32,951 bases of DNA from Chloroflexota bacterium (GTDB lineage: Bacteria > Chloroflexota > Dehalococcoidia > JACPQF01), in NCBI GenBank assembly GCA_016190625.1, contig JACPQF010000011.1:1-32951 (forward strand), in the 5' to 3' direction. This document shows positions 14,994 to 22,303 of this stretch, piece by piece. The notes under the pieces were generated by a model, which ran no database searches, was not told the DNA's origin, and saw only the letters and a program-made list of their open reading frames with translations. How positions within the stretch are numbered: the stretch's first letter is position 1; the number at the start of each line of letters is the position of its first letter. Both the position numbers and the translations under genes were made by a program.

Positions 14994-15566
14994 ATGGAGC
15001 GAGCAGATATCAGAATAGTCACGTTTGAATACATCGATGCCGAGTTGTTGCTTGAGTTACAGCAACGCCTCTATCAGGTGCTGCCACGGAGCATGACGGT
15101 CAAGGCCGAAACGGCCCTGAGTCTGCCCATTCCCGGAGCGTCATTCAATGCCCGACGCAGCCAATACCTGGCGACGACTTTTCTTGATGCTCTCGAACAG
15201 TTGCCCCTTCCGGGCATGCGCGTGATCGGCGTGGCCAACGTGGATCTCTATGCGCCAGACCTTCGCTACGTGTTTGGCCAGGCGAGAATCCTTGGCAGAG
15301 AAGGCATCATCTCTCTGGCGCGTCTCCGACAGGAGTACTACGGCAAGTCGGCCAATCGCGAGCTTCTCCTCCAGCGAGCGCGGGTAGAGGCCGTCCACGA
15401 GCTCGGCCACACCTTCGGCTTGGAGCACTGCTTCGACCACCACTGCGCCATGTTTCTGTCAAATGGCATTGCCCATACGGATCGCAAGGCCGACGAGTAC
15501 TGCGCTCAATGCCGCGCCGAGCTCGCCAGCCTCATAGACAGATTCTTGAGACAGAGCGCTGCCTGA
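14994..15566 (+). CDS. amzA: Archaemetzincin-type zinc metalloprotease
   Basis: A 190-residue predicted metallopeptidase. The signature is complete: His135-Glu136 and His139 in 'HELGH', Gly142, His145-Cys146 in 'LEHC', then Cys151, Met153, Cys170 and Cys173 ('CAQC'). This matches the archaemetzincin pattern HExxHxxGxxHC plus CxM and CxxC, in which the four Cys hold a structural zinc. The track ORF starts at 14799 inside the regulator gene; the ATG at 14994 has GAGG 5 nt upstream and gives the family's usual N-terminus. Archaemetzincins are common in archaea and vertebrates but scattered in bacteria. It lies between a regulator and Hsp20, suggesting a protein-quality role. Confidence 0.9.
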   Translation: MERADIRIVTFEYIDAELLLELQQRLYQVLPRSMTVKAETALSLPIPGASFNARRSQYLATTFLDALEQLPLPGMRVIGVANVDLYAPDLRYVFGQARILGREGIISLARLRQEYYGKSANRELLLQRARVEAVHELGHTFGLEHCFDHHCAMFLSNGIAHTDRKADEYCAQCRAELASLIDRFLRQSAA

Positions 15567-15581
15567 GAACTCGCAAAACAC

Positions 15582-15634
15582 TAACGTTTCTCTAACATTC
15601 CTCAAGTGCGACTCTAACAAAGCCTCGCTAAAAT
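15582..15634 (+). promoter_or_regulatory. 11-bp repeats and -10 of the hsp20 gene
   Basis: TAACGTTTCTC (15582), TAACATTCCTC (15593), a degenerate AAGT unit (15604) and TAAC (15615) fall on the same 11-bp register. TAAAAT (15629-15634) is a good -10 directly after the array. The core here is TAAC rather than TAAT. Confidence 0.6.
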
Positions 15635-15688
15635 AACAATTGGGAAGGGAAAGAAAGCAAGTCCAACCAAATCAAAGGAGGCGACAAA

Positions 15689-16144
15689 ATGAGTCTTATC
15701 AGATGGGAACCCTTTGGCGACATCACTTCTATTCGGCAGGCTATGGACCAGTTATTCGACGATAGCTTCCTCCGCCCTCAGGCTGCCTGGGTGACGCCCG
15801 AGATGCCGACCATCGACATGTACGAGACCGACGATAGCCTGGTCGTCAAGGCCACCTTGCCGGGCGTGAAGCCAGAGGACGTCGACATCAGCGTCACCGG
15901 CGATACCCTGACGGTGAAAGGTGAGTCCAAGGCAGACCAAGAGGTTAAGAGAGAGAACTATATCAGGAAAGAACGCCGCCACGGCTCTTTCAGTCGGGCC
16001 ATCGCCCTGCCGCTGCCCGTCCAGGTCGACAAGGCTCAGGCGCTTTACGAGAACGGCGTGCTGACCCTGACGCTGCCCAAGGCCGAAGAAATCAAGCCAA
16101 AGTCCATCAAGGTCCACGCCGTCACCGAAGGCAAAGTCAAGTAA
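15689..16144 (+). CDS. hsp20: Hsp20/alpha-crystallin small heat-shock protein
   Basis: A 151-residue ATP-independent holdase chaperone of the cytoplasm that keeps unfolding proteins soluble for refolding by systems such as ClpB/DnaK. The alpha-crystallin domain spans about 38-135 ('MPTIDMYETDDSLVVKATLPGVKPEDVDI', 'GSFSRAIALP', 'YENGVLTLTLPK'). The short C-terminal tail ends 'KPKSIKVHAV'. The ATG has AAAGGAGGCG upstream, a very strong ribosome-binding site, fitting high expression under stress. Its promoter carries TAAC 11-bp repeats shared with the redox and PDZ genes. Confidence 0.96.
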   Translation: MSLIRWEPFGDITSIRQAMDQLFDDSFLRPQAAWVTPEMPTIDMYETDDSLVVKATLPGVKPEDVDISVTGDTLTVKGESKADQEVKRENYIRKERRHGSFSRAIALPLPVQVDKAQALYENGVLTLTLPKAEEIKPKSIKVHAVTEGKVK

Positions 16145-16182
16145 TCTTTGCCGCAAACTCAGGCGCTTGCCGTTTTGATTGA

Positions 16183-16210
16183 GAACCCGGAGGACTGGAC
16201 CTCCGGGTTC
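16183..16210 (+). terminator. Perfect 11-bp hairpin downstream of hsp20
   Basis: GAACCCGGAGG (16183-16193) pairs perfectly with CCTCCGGGTTC (16200-16210) around a 6-nt loop, 39 nt after the hsp20 stop. No T-run follows, so it is a weak intrinsic terminator or an mRNA 3'-end stabiliser. Confidence 0.55.
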
Positions 16211-16308
16211 CCTGGACCCGGCTACGCGTCCAGACGGTAGAGCTGCCCAGAGGCAGTCTGGCGTTTGCGAGTAGATGGCGAATAACCGAATGAGCGGCGA
16301 GCATCCGC

Positions 16309-16879
16309 TTATTCGCTGTTCCATTCGATGACGCCGTCGCTCCCCTCACTGGCAAGCAAACGGACCACAGGCCAATCACCGGCCGACAATGGTCGGCGCA
16401 AGCTCCCGAACCGCCAGACATGGCCTGCTCGTCTTTCTATTGCCCCACGCCCCACAGCCGCCCTGTCCCGTCGACGCTGCCCGAGGCGAGCGTCTTCCCG
16501 TCGGGCGAGAAGGCCACACCGTAAACCCGACTGGAGTGAACGGCGATGGTGCACAGCTCCCGGCCGCCAGCCACCGCCCATAGCTTGACCGTCCCGTCGT
16601 GGCTTCCAAAGGCAACGGTCTGCTCGACGGTGAGCGGCCCTCGCTTCTCCAGCCTGTTCTCTAGGCTGCCGCCGCGCGCCCACCCCATGACGGGGCAGAG
16701 GTCGTCTTCCGCCTCATCGAAATCGTGAACCTTGACGACGTCGGGATGGTCGAGCCTGGCTCCCAGTTGGGCTTCGAAGTCGAACTGTTCGCGGTAGTGA
16801 CGGAAGTCACTGTTGCCCACGCCCGGCATGTCGCGCCGGAGGACCTTGAAGGCACGGGGCGCCGGGTCGGGAGTGAGCT
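16309..16879 (-). pseudogene. Relic of a Ser/Thr protein kinase with WD40 repeats
   Basis: Read on the minus strand, 'AFKVLRRDM' then 'FDFEAQLGARLDHPDVVKVHDF' and 'GGSLENRLEKRGPL' match the N-lobe and hinge of a bacterial Pkn2-type kinase. The glycine loop and the whole catalytic lobe (HRD, DFG) are missing. After 'VEQTVAF' the frame jumps straight into a WD40 unit ('SHDGTVKLWAVAGG', 'VYGVAFSPDGKTLASGSVDGTGRLW'), so a large internal part was deleted. A further WD-like piece ('LLASEGSDGVIEW') follows in another frame. A stop lies just upstream of the fragment. It is a degraded remnant with no function expected. Confidence 0.8.
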
Positions 16880-16992
16880 GTCATAGAATTCGGGAGCGGA
16901 TTGAGCGGACGCAAACGGTCATCCGTGAAATCCGTTCTCAGAAATCCAGTGACAGCCGGCCCGCTGGACTGTATTCGATTCTTCGTGCGTGA

Positions 16993-17021
16993 TAGACAGA
17001 TAGAGATGAATATGGTAAGAT
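16993..17021 (+). promoter_or_regulatory. Promoter of the HTH/PIN toxin-antitoxin pair
   Basis: TAGACA (16993-16998), 17 bp, TAAGAT (17016-17021). AGACAGAT occurs twice nearby (inside the -35 region and again just before the ribosome-binding site), a possible operator for the HTH antitoxin. Confidence 0.55.
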
Positions 17022-17043
17022 CGAGACAGATGGAGGTGTGGGA

Positions 17044-17376
17044 ATGGAACAGGCAAACTCCGTAGATGAGTTCTTGACGTTGGAACAGGCAGAACGGCGC
17101 TACGCGGTCAAGCGTAGTACGCTCTATCGCTACATCGGGAAAGGTTATCTGTCAACATATCGCCGAGCTATGGATAAACGGGCCTACGTCAAGGCTGCCG
17201 ATATCGAGGCGCTCCGCCGCTTTCGACAAACCGTAGCCGTCGGTGGGGTGACCTTGGCGGCCGTTGAGCGCGCCCGTGACTTCCAGCGCCGCGTTTTCGG
17301 AGAGCGGCAATTCTCCACGTCGTCGGCCGAGTTGATTGAAAAGGGGCGCCGTGAGCGCGACGAAGAGCTGCCGTGA
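17044..17376 (+). CDS. Helix-turn-helix (excisionase-like) antitoxin
   Basis: A 110-residue DNA-binding protein. The N-terminal segment 'FLTLEQAERRYAVKRSTLYRYIGKGYLSTYR' followed by 'RAYVKAADIEALRRF' is a MerR/excisionase-like winged HTH as found in many antitoxins. The C-terminal half is helical and charged. I choose the ATG at 17044, since GGAGG lies 7 nt upstream; the GTG at 17038 is too close to it. It overlaps the following PIN gene by 4 bp (GTGA), the same arrangement as the pair at 3.9 kb although the antitoxins are unrelated. Role as antitoxin is inferred from the partner. Confidence 0.8.
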   Translation: MEQANSVDEFLTLEQAERRYAVKRSTLYRYIGKGYLSTYRRAMDKRAYVKAADIEALRRFRQTVAVGGVTLAAVERARDFQRRVFGERQFSTSSAELIEKGRRERDEELP

Positions 17377-17825
17377 ACGGGACGATTGCAACCAAGATGG
17401 TTGCCGTCGATGCCAGCCTGGTCGCGATGTGGGTACTTCCAGAGCGGTACAGCTCACTCGCTCTGAGACTGGCATCCGACTGGGCGCGAGCGAAAGCCGA
17501 GGTCATTGCCCCCGCCTTTATGTTTGCCGAGGTGACAAACGCGGTAAGTAAGCGAGTACGGCGGGGAGAGCTCAGTCTGGCGCAAGCGCAGAAGGCAATG
17601 CAGGTTGTGCTTGGCTTTGGCGTGCGTCAGGAGGATGAACAGAATCTGTATGAACGTGCGCTAGAACTCGCCCACCGCTTGAATCGCCCTTCACCTTACG
17701 ACGCTATCTACATGGCGCTGGCCGAATTTCGAGGATGTGAGTTGTGGACAGGAGACGAGCGGCTCTACAACGCCACCGGCGCGCAGTTGCCCTGGCTGCG
17801 CTGGGTTGGCGCCTACACGCCCTGA
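17373..17825 (+). CDS. PIN-domain ribonuclease toxin
   Basis: A 150-residue PIN protein, predicted RNase toxin. Acidic residues appear in the right order: 'VAVDASLV', 'FMFAEVTNAV', 'SPYDAIYMALA' and 'LWTGDERLYN'. The GTG at 17373 overlaps the antitoxin stop. An ATG at 17397 would give 'MVAVDASLV', the more usual length at the N-terminus, but has a poor ribosome-binding site; both starts are possible. All catalytic positions look intact, so the module is probably active. Confidence 0.88.
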   Translation: MNGTIATKMVAVDASLVAMWVLPERYSSLALRLASDWARAKAEVIAPAFMFAEVTNAVSKRVRRGELSLAQAQKAMQVVLGFGVRQEDEQNLYERALELAHRLNRPSPYDAIYMALAEFRGCELWTGDERLYNATGAQLPWLRWVGAYTP

Positions 17826-17869
17826 GCGCTGGCAGCCATCAGCCACGCCAAACCTTCATTCACGGGAGC

Positions 17870-17899
17870 TTGACGGCTCTCGCACCAGCATCGTAGACT
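17870..17899 (+). promoter_or_regulatory. Candidate promoter of the RHH antitoxin gene
   Basis: TTGACG (17870-17875), 18 bp, TAGACT (17894-17899), about 30 nt before the ATG at 17931. Confidence 0.45.
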
Positions 17900-17930
17900 A
17901 TCATGCAGAAAGCAGTGTTGAGAGGTCGCT

Positions 17931-18200
17931 ATGGGGCGAACTGACGTTAGACAGGCCAATTTCCTGTTGCCGGTTGATCTGATAGAAGAACTGCGGCGCA
18001 GCGTGCCCCGGCGTGAGCAAAGCAAGTTGGCAGTGGACGCGTTGCGGAACGAATTGCGGCGCCTCTGCCTGCGGCGCTCCCTGGATGAGTCGTTCGGCGC
18101 CTGGAGTGAGGAGCTCCACCCCGAGCTGGCGAAAGGAGTCGAGCACTTCATCAGGGCGGGTCGACAATCGTCTCGCAGGGCCAGACGTCCCGAACCATGA
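17931..18200 (+). CDS. Ribbon-helix-helix type antitoxin, toxin partner decayed
   Basis: An 89-residue protein. 'RQANFLLPVDLIEELRRSVPRREQSKLAVDALRNEL' fits a ribbon-helix-helix DNA-binding fold, and the C-terminal half is a toxin-binding-like helical tail. The ATG has GAGAGG about 6 nt upstream. Its stop overlaps (ATGA) the start of a truncated PIN gene, so it was once the first gene of a VapBC-type operon. The antitoxin frame is intact while its toxin is lost. It may persist as a free repressor or as cross-protection against related toxins. Confidence 0.7.
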   Translation: MGRTDVRQANFLLPVDLIEELRRSVPRREQSKLAVDALRNELRRLCLRRSLDESFGAWSEELHPELAKGVEHFIRAGRQSSRRARRPEP

Positions 18201-18274
18201 GAGCCGTGCTCATAGACACCGACATCCCAGTAGATTCCTTGCGTGGCCGTTCAATTGTACCAGAGTCCCAGTAA
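18197..18274 (+). pseudogene. Truncated PIN toxin remnant
   Basis: The frame reads 'MRAVLIDTDIPVDSLRGR' and stops after 25 residues. This is the first strand and helix of a VapC PIN domain ('iDTDixVDxLRG' in relatives); the remaining roughly 100 residues, with the other acidic residues, are gone. The ATG overlaps the antitoxin stop by 4 bp, the normal gene junction for such operons. Too short for the ORF track. Confidence 0.7.
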
Positions 18275-18286
18275 AGCAGAGGAATA

Positions 18287-18838
18287 ATGAAGAGAGAGGA
18301 CTGCCTTCAATCAATCGCGCGGAACGTCAAGAACGGCAACCTCGTCAAACACATGCTGGCGACGGAGGCGATAATGCGGTGTCTGGCCAGGAGGTTTGGC
18401 CAGGACGAGGATCGATGGGGCCTCGCCGGCCTCCTGCACGACGTGGACGTGGAGATTACCGGCAGCGACATGACGAAGCACAGCAAGGTGGGCGGCGAGA
18501 TGTCAAAGGAACTGGGTGCGGACGAAGAAATGGCCGCTGCCATCGTCGCCCACAACGAGGCGCACGGAGTGCCCCGTGATAGCCTCATGGCCAAGGCGCT
18601 TTTCGCCGCCGACCCTCTCACCGGATTCCTAACCGCCGTGGCCCTGGTGCGCCTGGACAAGAAACTCGCGAGCGTCGAGGTTCGCTCAGCCCTCAAGCGC
18701 CTTCCCGAGAAGCGGTTTGCCGCCGGCGCCAACCGGGACCAAATGGCCACCTCCCGGGAGCTCGGCATGGCATTGGAGGACTTCGTGCGCCTCGGCCTCG
18801 AAGCTATGCAAGCCATCGCCCCCGACCTCGGACTCTAG
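18287..18838 (+). CDS. HD-domain hydrolase
   Basis: A 183-residue predicted metal-dependent phosphohydrolase. Likely metal ligands are His22 ('LVKHMLATEAIM'), the His51-Asp52 pair ('GLLHDVDVEI'), His in 'MTKHSKVGG', His in 'VAHNEAHG' and a late Asp in 'AADPLTGF'. Small single-domain HD proteins of this pattern are widespread and act on nucleotides or phosphate esters; the substrate is unknown. The ATG has GAGG 5 nt upstream. It directly follows the decayed toxin gene and is followed by the flavoprotein gene on the same strand after 46 nt. Confidence 0.87.
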   Translation: MKREDCLQSIARNVKNGNLVKHMLATEAIMRCLARRFGQDEDRWGLAGLLHDVDVEITGSDMTKHSKVGGEMSKELGADEEMAAAIVAHNEAHGVPRDSLMAKALFAADPLTGFLTAVALVRLDKKLASVEVRSALKRLPEKRFAAGANRDQMATSRELGMALEDFVRLGLEAMQAIAPDLGL

Positions 18839-18884
18839 TTCACCTGTGGTAAAATAGGGGCGAAGTTCGAGGATAGGAGGGGAC

Positions 18885-19451
18885 TTGAAGGTCCTTGGCA
18901 TTATCGGCAGCCCGAGGGCGGATGGGAACACCGACCTTCTGGTGTCGCGCCTGTTGGTGGGCGCAGCAGCAGCCGGCGCCCACACAGAGAAAGTTCGCCT
19001 GGGCGATCTCAACTATCGGCCCTGCGATGGCTGCGAATCCTGCAAGCCTACGGGCGTCTGCGTGATCGACGACGACCTGCAGCCGGTCCATAGGAAGCTG
19101 ACCGAGGCTGACGCCCTCGTTCTCGGCTCGCCGATCTACTGGCACGGCTTGACCGCCCAGACCAAGGCCCTCATCGACCGCTGCCAGTGCTTCTGGAACC
19201 TCCGGACGGTGCTGCGCAAGGCGCACGCCGGTGCCAGGCGCCCCGCCATCTTCGTATCCCTCGGCGGGCAGCGCCAACCCCGTTTCGAACTGGCTATACC
19301 CACCGTTAAGCTCTGGTTTAGCGTTCTCGGCTTCGCCTACACCGGCCAACTGCTCGTGCCGAACCTCGACTCACCCGGCGAAATCGTAAGGCGCGAGGAC
19401 GTCTGGAGCCACGCGCTAGAGATAGGCAGAGACTTGGCCGTCCGCCGCTAG
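18885..19451 (+). CDS. NADPH-dependent FMN reductase-like iron-sulfur flavoprotein
   Basis: A 188-residue flavodoxin-fold oxidoreductase. The FMN phosphate-binding loop 'GSPRADGNTD' is near the N-terminus, and 'CDGCESCKPTGVCVIDDD' is the compact cysteine cluster found in iron-sulfur flavoprotein relatives. 'GSPIYWHGLTAQTKALIDR' is the second flavin-binding motif. The start is a TTG, well supported by AGGAGGGG just upstream. The physiological acceptor is unknown. Its TAG stop shares the palindrome CTAG with the stop of the convergent SDR gene. Confidence 0.88.
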   Translation: MKVLGIIGSPRADGNTDLLVSRLLVGAAAAGAHTEKVRLGDLNYRPCDGCESCKPTGVCVIDDDLQPVHRKLTEADALVLGSPIYWHGLTAQTKALIDRCQCFWNLRTVLRKAHAGARRPAIFVSLGGQRQPRFELAIPTVKLWFSVLGFAYTGQLLVPNLDSPGEIVRREDVWSHALEIGRDLAVRR

Positions 19452-20218
19452 CTGGCGGTCATGCCGCCATCGATAAGGATCATCGCGCCCGTGATATAGC
19501 TTCCTGCCTCGGAAGCGAGCAGAATGGCAACACCTACCACCTCGTCCGGCCGCGCCAAGCGGCCGAGCACCGAATATCCTTTTAGCATCTCGAACAAGGC
19601 TGGATTGGCGCGAAGCCCAGCCGTAAACTCGGTCTCGACGTAACCCGGCGCCATCGCGTTTACCAGGATGTTGTGGCGCGCCCATTCGAGAGCCAGCACT
19701 TTGGTTAGTTGGACTATCGCTCCCTTGGTGGCCGAGTAAACCGAGAGTCGTGGAAGACCGATCTCCGCTCCCACTGAACCCATGTTGATGATCCTCCCCT
19801 GCTCCTGCTGAATCATGACCTTGCCCACCGCTTGGCAGCAAAGGAAAGTGCCCTTGAAGTTGACGGCCACTAGCCGATCGAACTCCTCCTCCGATATCGT
19901 CTCGAATCGCTTGTAGTAGGGGCTGATGCCCGCGTTGTTTACGAGAATATCGATCCGCCCAAAGGTCTCAAGTGACTTTGCCACGAGGCTGTCCACTTCG
20001 GCAGACAGGCTAACATCAGTCTTCACCGCTAGCGACCGCCGTCCGCGTTGGCGGATCTCTTCGGCCACTTTTTCCACGTCCCCAATGGTCCTGCTCGTAA
20101 CTATTACGTCGGCGCCGGCCTCGGCGTAGCCCAAGGCGATCTCCCTTCCCATTCCCCGGCTTCCGCCGGTCACCAACGCCACTTTTCCCGCTAGAGAAAA
20201 CCTATCAAGGGCTGCCAA
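19448..20218 (-). CDS. Short-chain dehydrogenase/reductase (FabG-like)
   Basis: A 256-residue classical SDR using NAD(P)H. Visible features are the cofactor loop 'TGGSRGMG', 'NNAG', the catalytic Ser in 'NMGSVGA', the 'YSATK' Tyr-Lys pair and 'PGYVETE' after the active site. The C-terminus 'TGAMILIDGGM' is typical. The track start is GTG 20257, but the TTG at 20218 has GGAGGT 7 nt upstream and gives the usual distance to the cofactor loop, so I prefer it. An Arg next to the loop suggests NADPH. The substrate cannot be told; no fatty-acid synthesis genes are nearby. Confidence 0.9.
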   Translation of the reverse strand: MAALDRFSLAGKVALVTGGSRGMGREIALGYAEAGADVIVTSRTIGDVEKVAEEIRQRGRRSLAVKTDVSLSAEVDSLVAKSLETFGRIDILVNNAGISPYYKRFETISEEEFDRLVAVNFKGTFLCCQAVGKVMIQQEQGRIINMGSVGAEIGLPRLSVYSATKGAIVQLTKVLALEWARHNILVNAMAPGYVETEFTAGLRANPALFEMLKGYSVLGRLARPDEVVGVAILLASEAGSYITGAMILIDGGMTAS

Positions 20219-20317
20219 GCGATTCACCTCCGAAGATATTCGTGGGACCTCGCCCACCGTTCAATGCCTGCGATTACACAAACTTCGTTGGAGCGAGGCA
20301 ACCCGCATCCTGTCCGA

Positions 20318-22303
20318 TCACGGCACCTTGACCGGGCCAAGCCTCAAGAGCGTGCTGCCATTGGCCAATTGAAGTCGAGTGTCCCCCGCATAGAGGCCGA
20401 AGTCCAACCAGTATCGACCGGGTGGCAGGTTTTCCGGCAACTGAATTGAGCGCCGGTCGACAAACTCCTCGCCCACCCGCCACTGCGAGGTGGACTCTTC
20501 ACCGTTGAGCGGAGCAGCGTCCTTCTGCGCCCAGCGTTCTCCCCTGTCGTCGAGGAAGTGGACAAACACGACATAGTCCGTATCCATTTTGCCCGTCGCT
20601 TTCCAGGTTAGGGACAGCCTTACCTCGCCACCCGGGGTCGCCGTCTTGGACAGCCCGGCGTCCAGCAACTTGATCTTGCCGCCGAAGCTCAGGTTCACCG
20701 GCAGACGAGGGGGATCTCCCCTGTCGACGCCGTAGCGCCTGACCGCTGTATCGCTCAGATCCCGGGAGCGGCCCGGAAAAGTATTTCTATTCAGCCAACC
20801 GGTAATCAGCTCTGAGCCCGGCCCGATCCCGTTTTGATAAAACGCTAGCCACAGGACGTCATGCTTGGCCGCCAGCTCGGGTAGCCGCTGCGCCACTCGT
20901 TCCGCCAATCCCCTCTCGAAATAGCCGGGCCCGACAATGAAATAGTCCCAGGGCAGATGCCGATGGCTCAAGCTGGCGTAGTAGCCTGCCTGTTCGAGTG
21001 TGATAAAGATCAGGCCATCGCCATCAGATGCGTTGGCGTCGAGGTAAGCTACCAGCCTCTGCGGATCCCAGAAAGAGGGTGGAAGGGGTGGCCGCAGGTA
21101 AAAATCACGCCAGCTTAGTATTCCAACGACGACCAGACCGGCCAAAGCCAGGAATGACACCTGTCGCGCCGTGTGGGCCAGCGACACTAGGCCGCGAGCC
21201 ACCAGCAGCAAGAAGAAAGGCAATACGACGACTAGGTAGCGGGAAGGCAAAGGAAGACGAAGCCATATCTCCGCTATCGCATAGGTCAGGACCAACGAGA
21301 ATACCAGGGCGATTGAAAGAAACCCGTCGCGACGGGAGGTTCCGACATTCCTCACATCGGACCCGCGCCAGCGCCTCAGCGTAGCCAGCGCCAGCGCCCC
21401 CAACGGCACCGCTACGCAAAGAGCCGTGACCGCACCATAACTGAAAGTGGCGTACTCGTTTACCGTTAGGTGGCGCAGCGCGTCGGCGGCAAAGGACCAC
21501 GGCGAAATCGCGCTCTCTCCGTATTCTCGTGGCGCCAGCCCATTGCCGATCTTCTCGAGGGTGGAGGCAATTGCTATCCAGCCCCAGGGGGCGTATAGGA
21601 CACCGATGGCAGCAAATGTGGCGATCCATGGCTTCAGCCTTCGCCGGCCGTCGCGGCTCATCACAACGTAAGCCAAATGAGCCATCACCACGCCGAGCAG
21701 AAGATACGAGGTCAGCAAGCCGGCGACACTAGAAAATGCGAAGGCCAGCCACGCTCCCCACCGTCCATCGCCAGCCCTGTAGCGCTCCGCGTCTAACGCT
21801 CGAAAGAAGGTGAAAGTGGACAGAGCGGCAAAGAAGCCGGCAGCAATGAAATCGCGCACCTCGGCGCTGTGGACGATGCCGAGCGGCGAGACGGCCATCA
21901 GCACTGCCGCCAGAATCCCCAGCCGCGGCCCGCCGAAACGCCGCCCGATGGCGCTGACAACGGCAACGCTCAGCAGCCCGAAAATCAGCGATAGGTATTT
22001 CGCGGCGAACGGCGTGGTGCCCACTGCCAGCATCCAATAGTGAAGAAGAAGGTAGAACAGCGGAGGATGGACGTCCTGGGCGCTGAGGAGGAACACCTCT
22101 CGGGGCCCCAGCCAGGCCAGGGCCAGCGACAAGCCGCCGTCCATTCCCAGCTCGGCCCTGTCGAGACCAATTAGCCGTAGGACAAAGGCAAAGAGAAGAA
22201 CCGCCAGGGCGACACAGACGTATTTGGCGTTATTCCGTCGAGTAGAGCGCCAGCCTGACCCCCGAGAAGGCGTGCTCTTCGACTTTGCGCAAGTGACTGC
22301 CAA
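20318..22303 (-). CDS. GT39-like membrane glycosyltransferase with C-terminal beta-sandwich domain
   Basis: About 660 residues. The N-terminal half has about 11 hydrophobic segments of the ArnT/PMT type, using lipid-phosphate sugar donors, with 'DVHPPLFYLLLHYW' after the first loop. The usual 'DE' of this loop is replaced by 'GMDGG', so activity or donor may differ. The last about 130 residues form a soluble beta-sandwich-like domain ('GGEVRLSLTWKAT', 'PPGRYWLDFGLYAG') found in many Chloroflexota relatives. The ORF track starts at ATG 22330 with a 101-bp overlap with the upstream gene; TTG 22303 has GGAGA 6 nt upstream and is my choice, but the start is uncertain. Third gene of the YfhO-GT39-GT39 operon. 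Confidence 0.78.
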   Translation of the reverse strand: MAVTCAKSKSTPSRGSGWRSTRRNNAKYVCVALAVLLFAFVLRLIGLDRAELGMDGGLSLALAWLGPREVFLLSAQDVHPPLFYLLLHYWMLAVGTTPFAAKYLSLIFGLLSVAVVSAIGRRFGGPRLGILAAVLMAVSPLGIVHSAEVRDFIAAGFFAALSTFTFFRALDAERYRAGDGRWGAWLAFAFSSVAGLLTSYLLLGVVMAHLAYVVMSRDGRRRLKPWIATFAAIGVLYAPWGWIAIASTLEKIGNGLAPREYGESAISPWSFAADALRHLTVNEYATFSYGAVTALCVAVPLGALALATLRRWRGSDVRNVGTSRRDGFLSIALVFSLVLTYAIAEIWLRLPLPSRYLVVVLPFFLLLVARGLVSLAHTARQVSFLALAGLVVVGILSWRDFYLRPPLPPSFWDPQRLVAYLDANASDGDGLIFITLEQAGYYASLSHRHLPWDYFIVGPGYFERGLAERVAQRLPELAAKHDVLWLAFYQNGIGPGSELITGWLNRNTFPGRSRDLSDTAVRRYGVDRGDPPRLPVNLSFGGKIKLLDAGLSKTATPGGEVRLSLTWKATGKMDTDYVVFVHFLDDRGERWAQKDAAPLNGEESTSQWRVGEEFVDRRSIQLPENLPPGRYWLDFGLYAGDTRLQLANGSTLLRLGPVKVP

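Noticed and set aside
16183-16210. Strong intrinsic terminator after hsp20
   Set aside because: The stem is perfect but no T-run follows, so I keep it only as a weak terminator or stabilising hairpin.
18013-18579. 188-residue plus-strand ORF over the antitoxin and HD genes
   Set aside because: Out-of-frame shadow; the HD protein frame has the metal ligands and a good ribosome-binding site.
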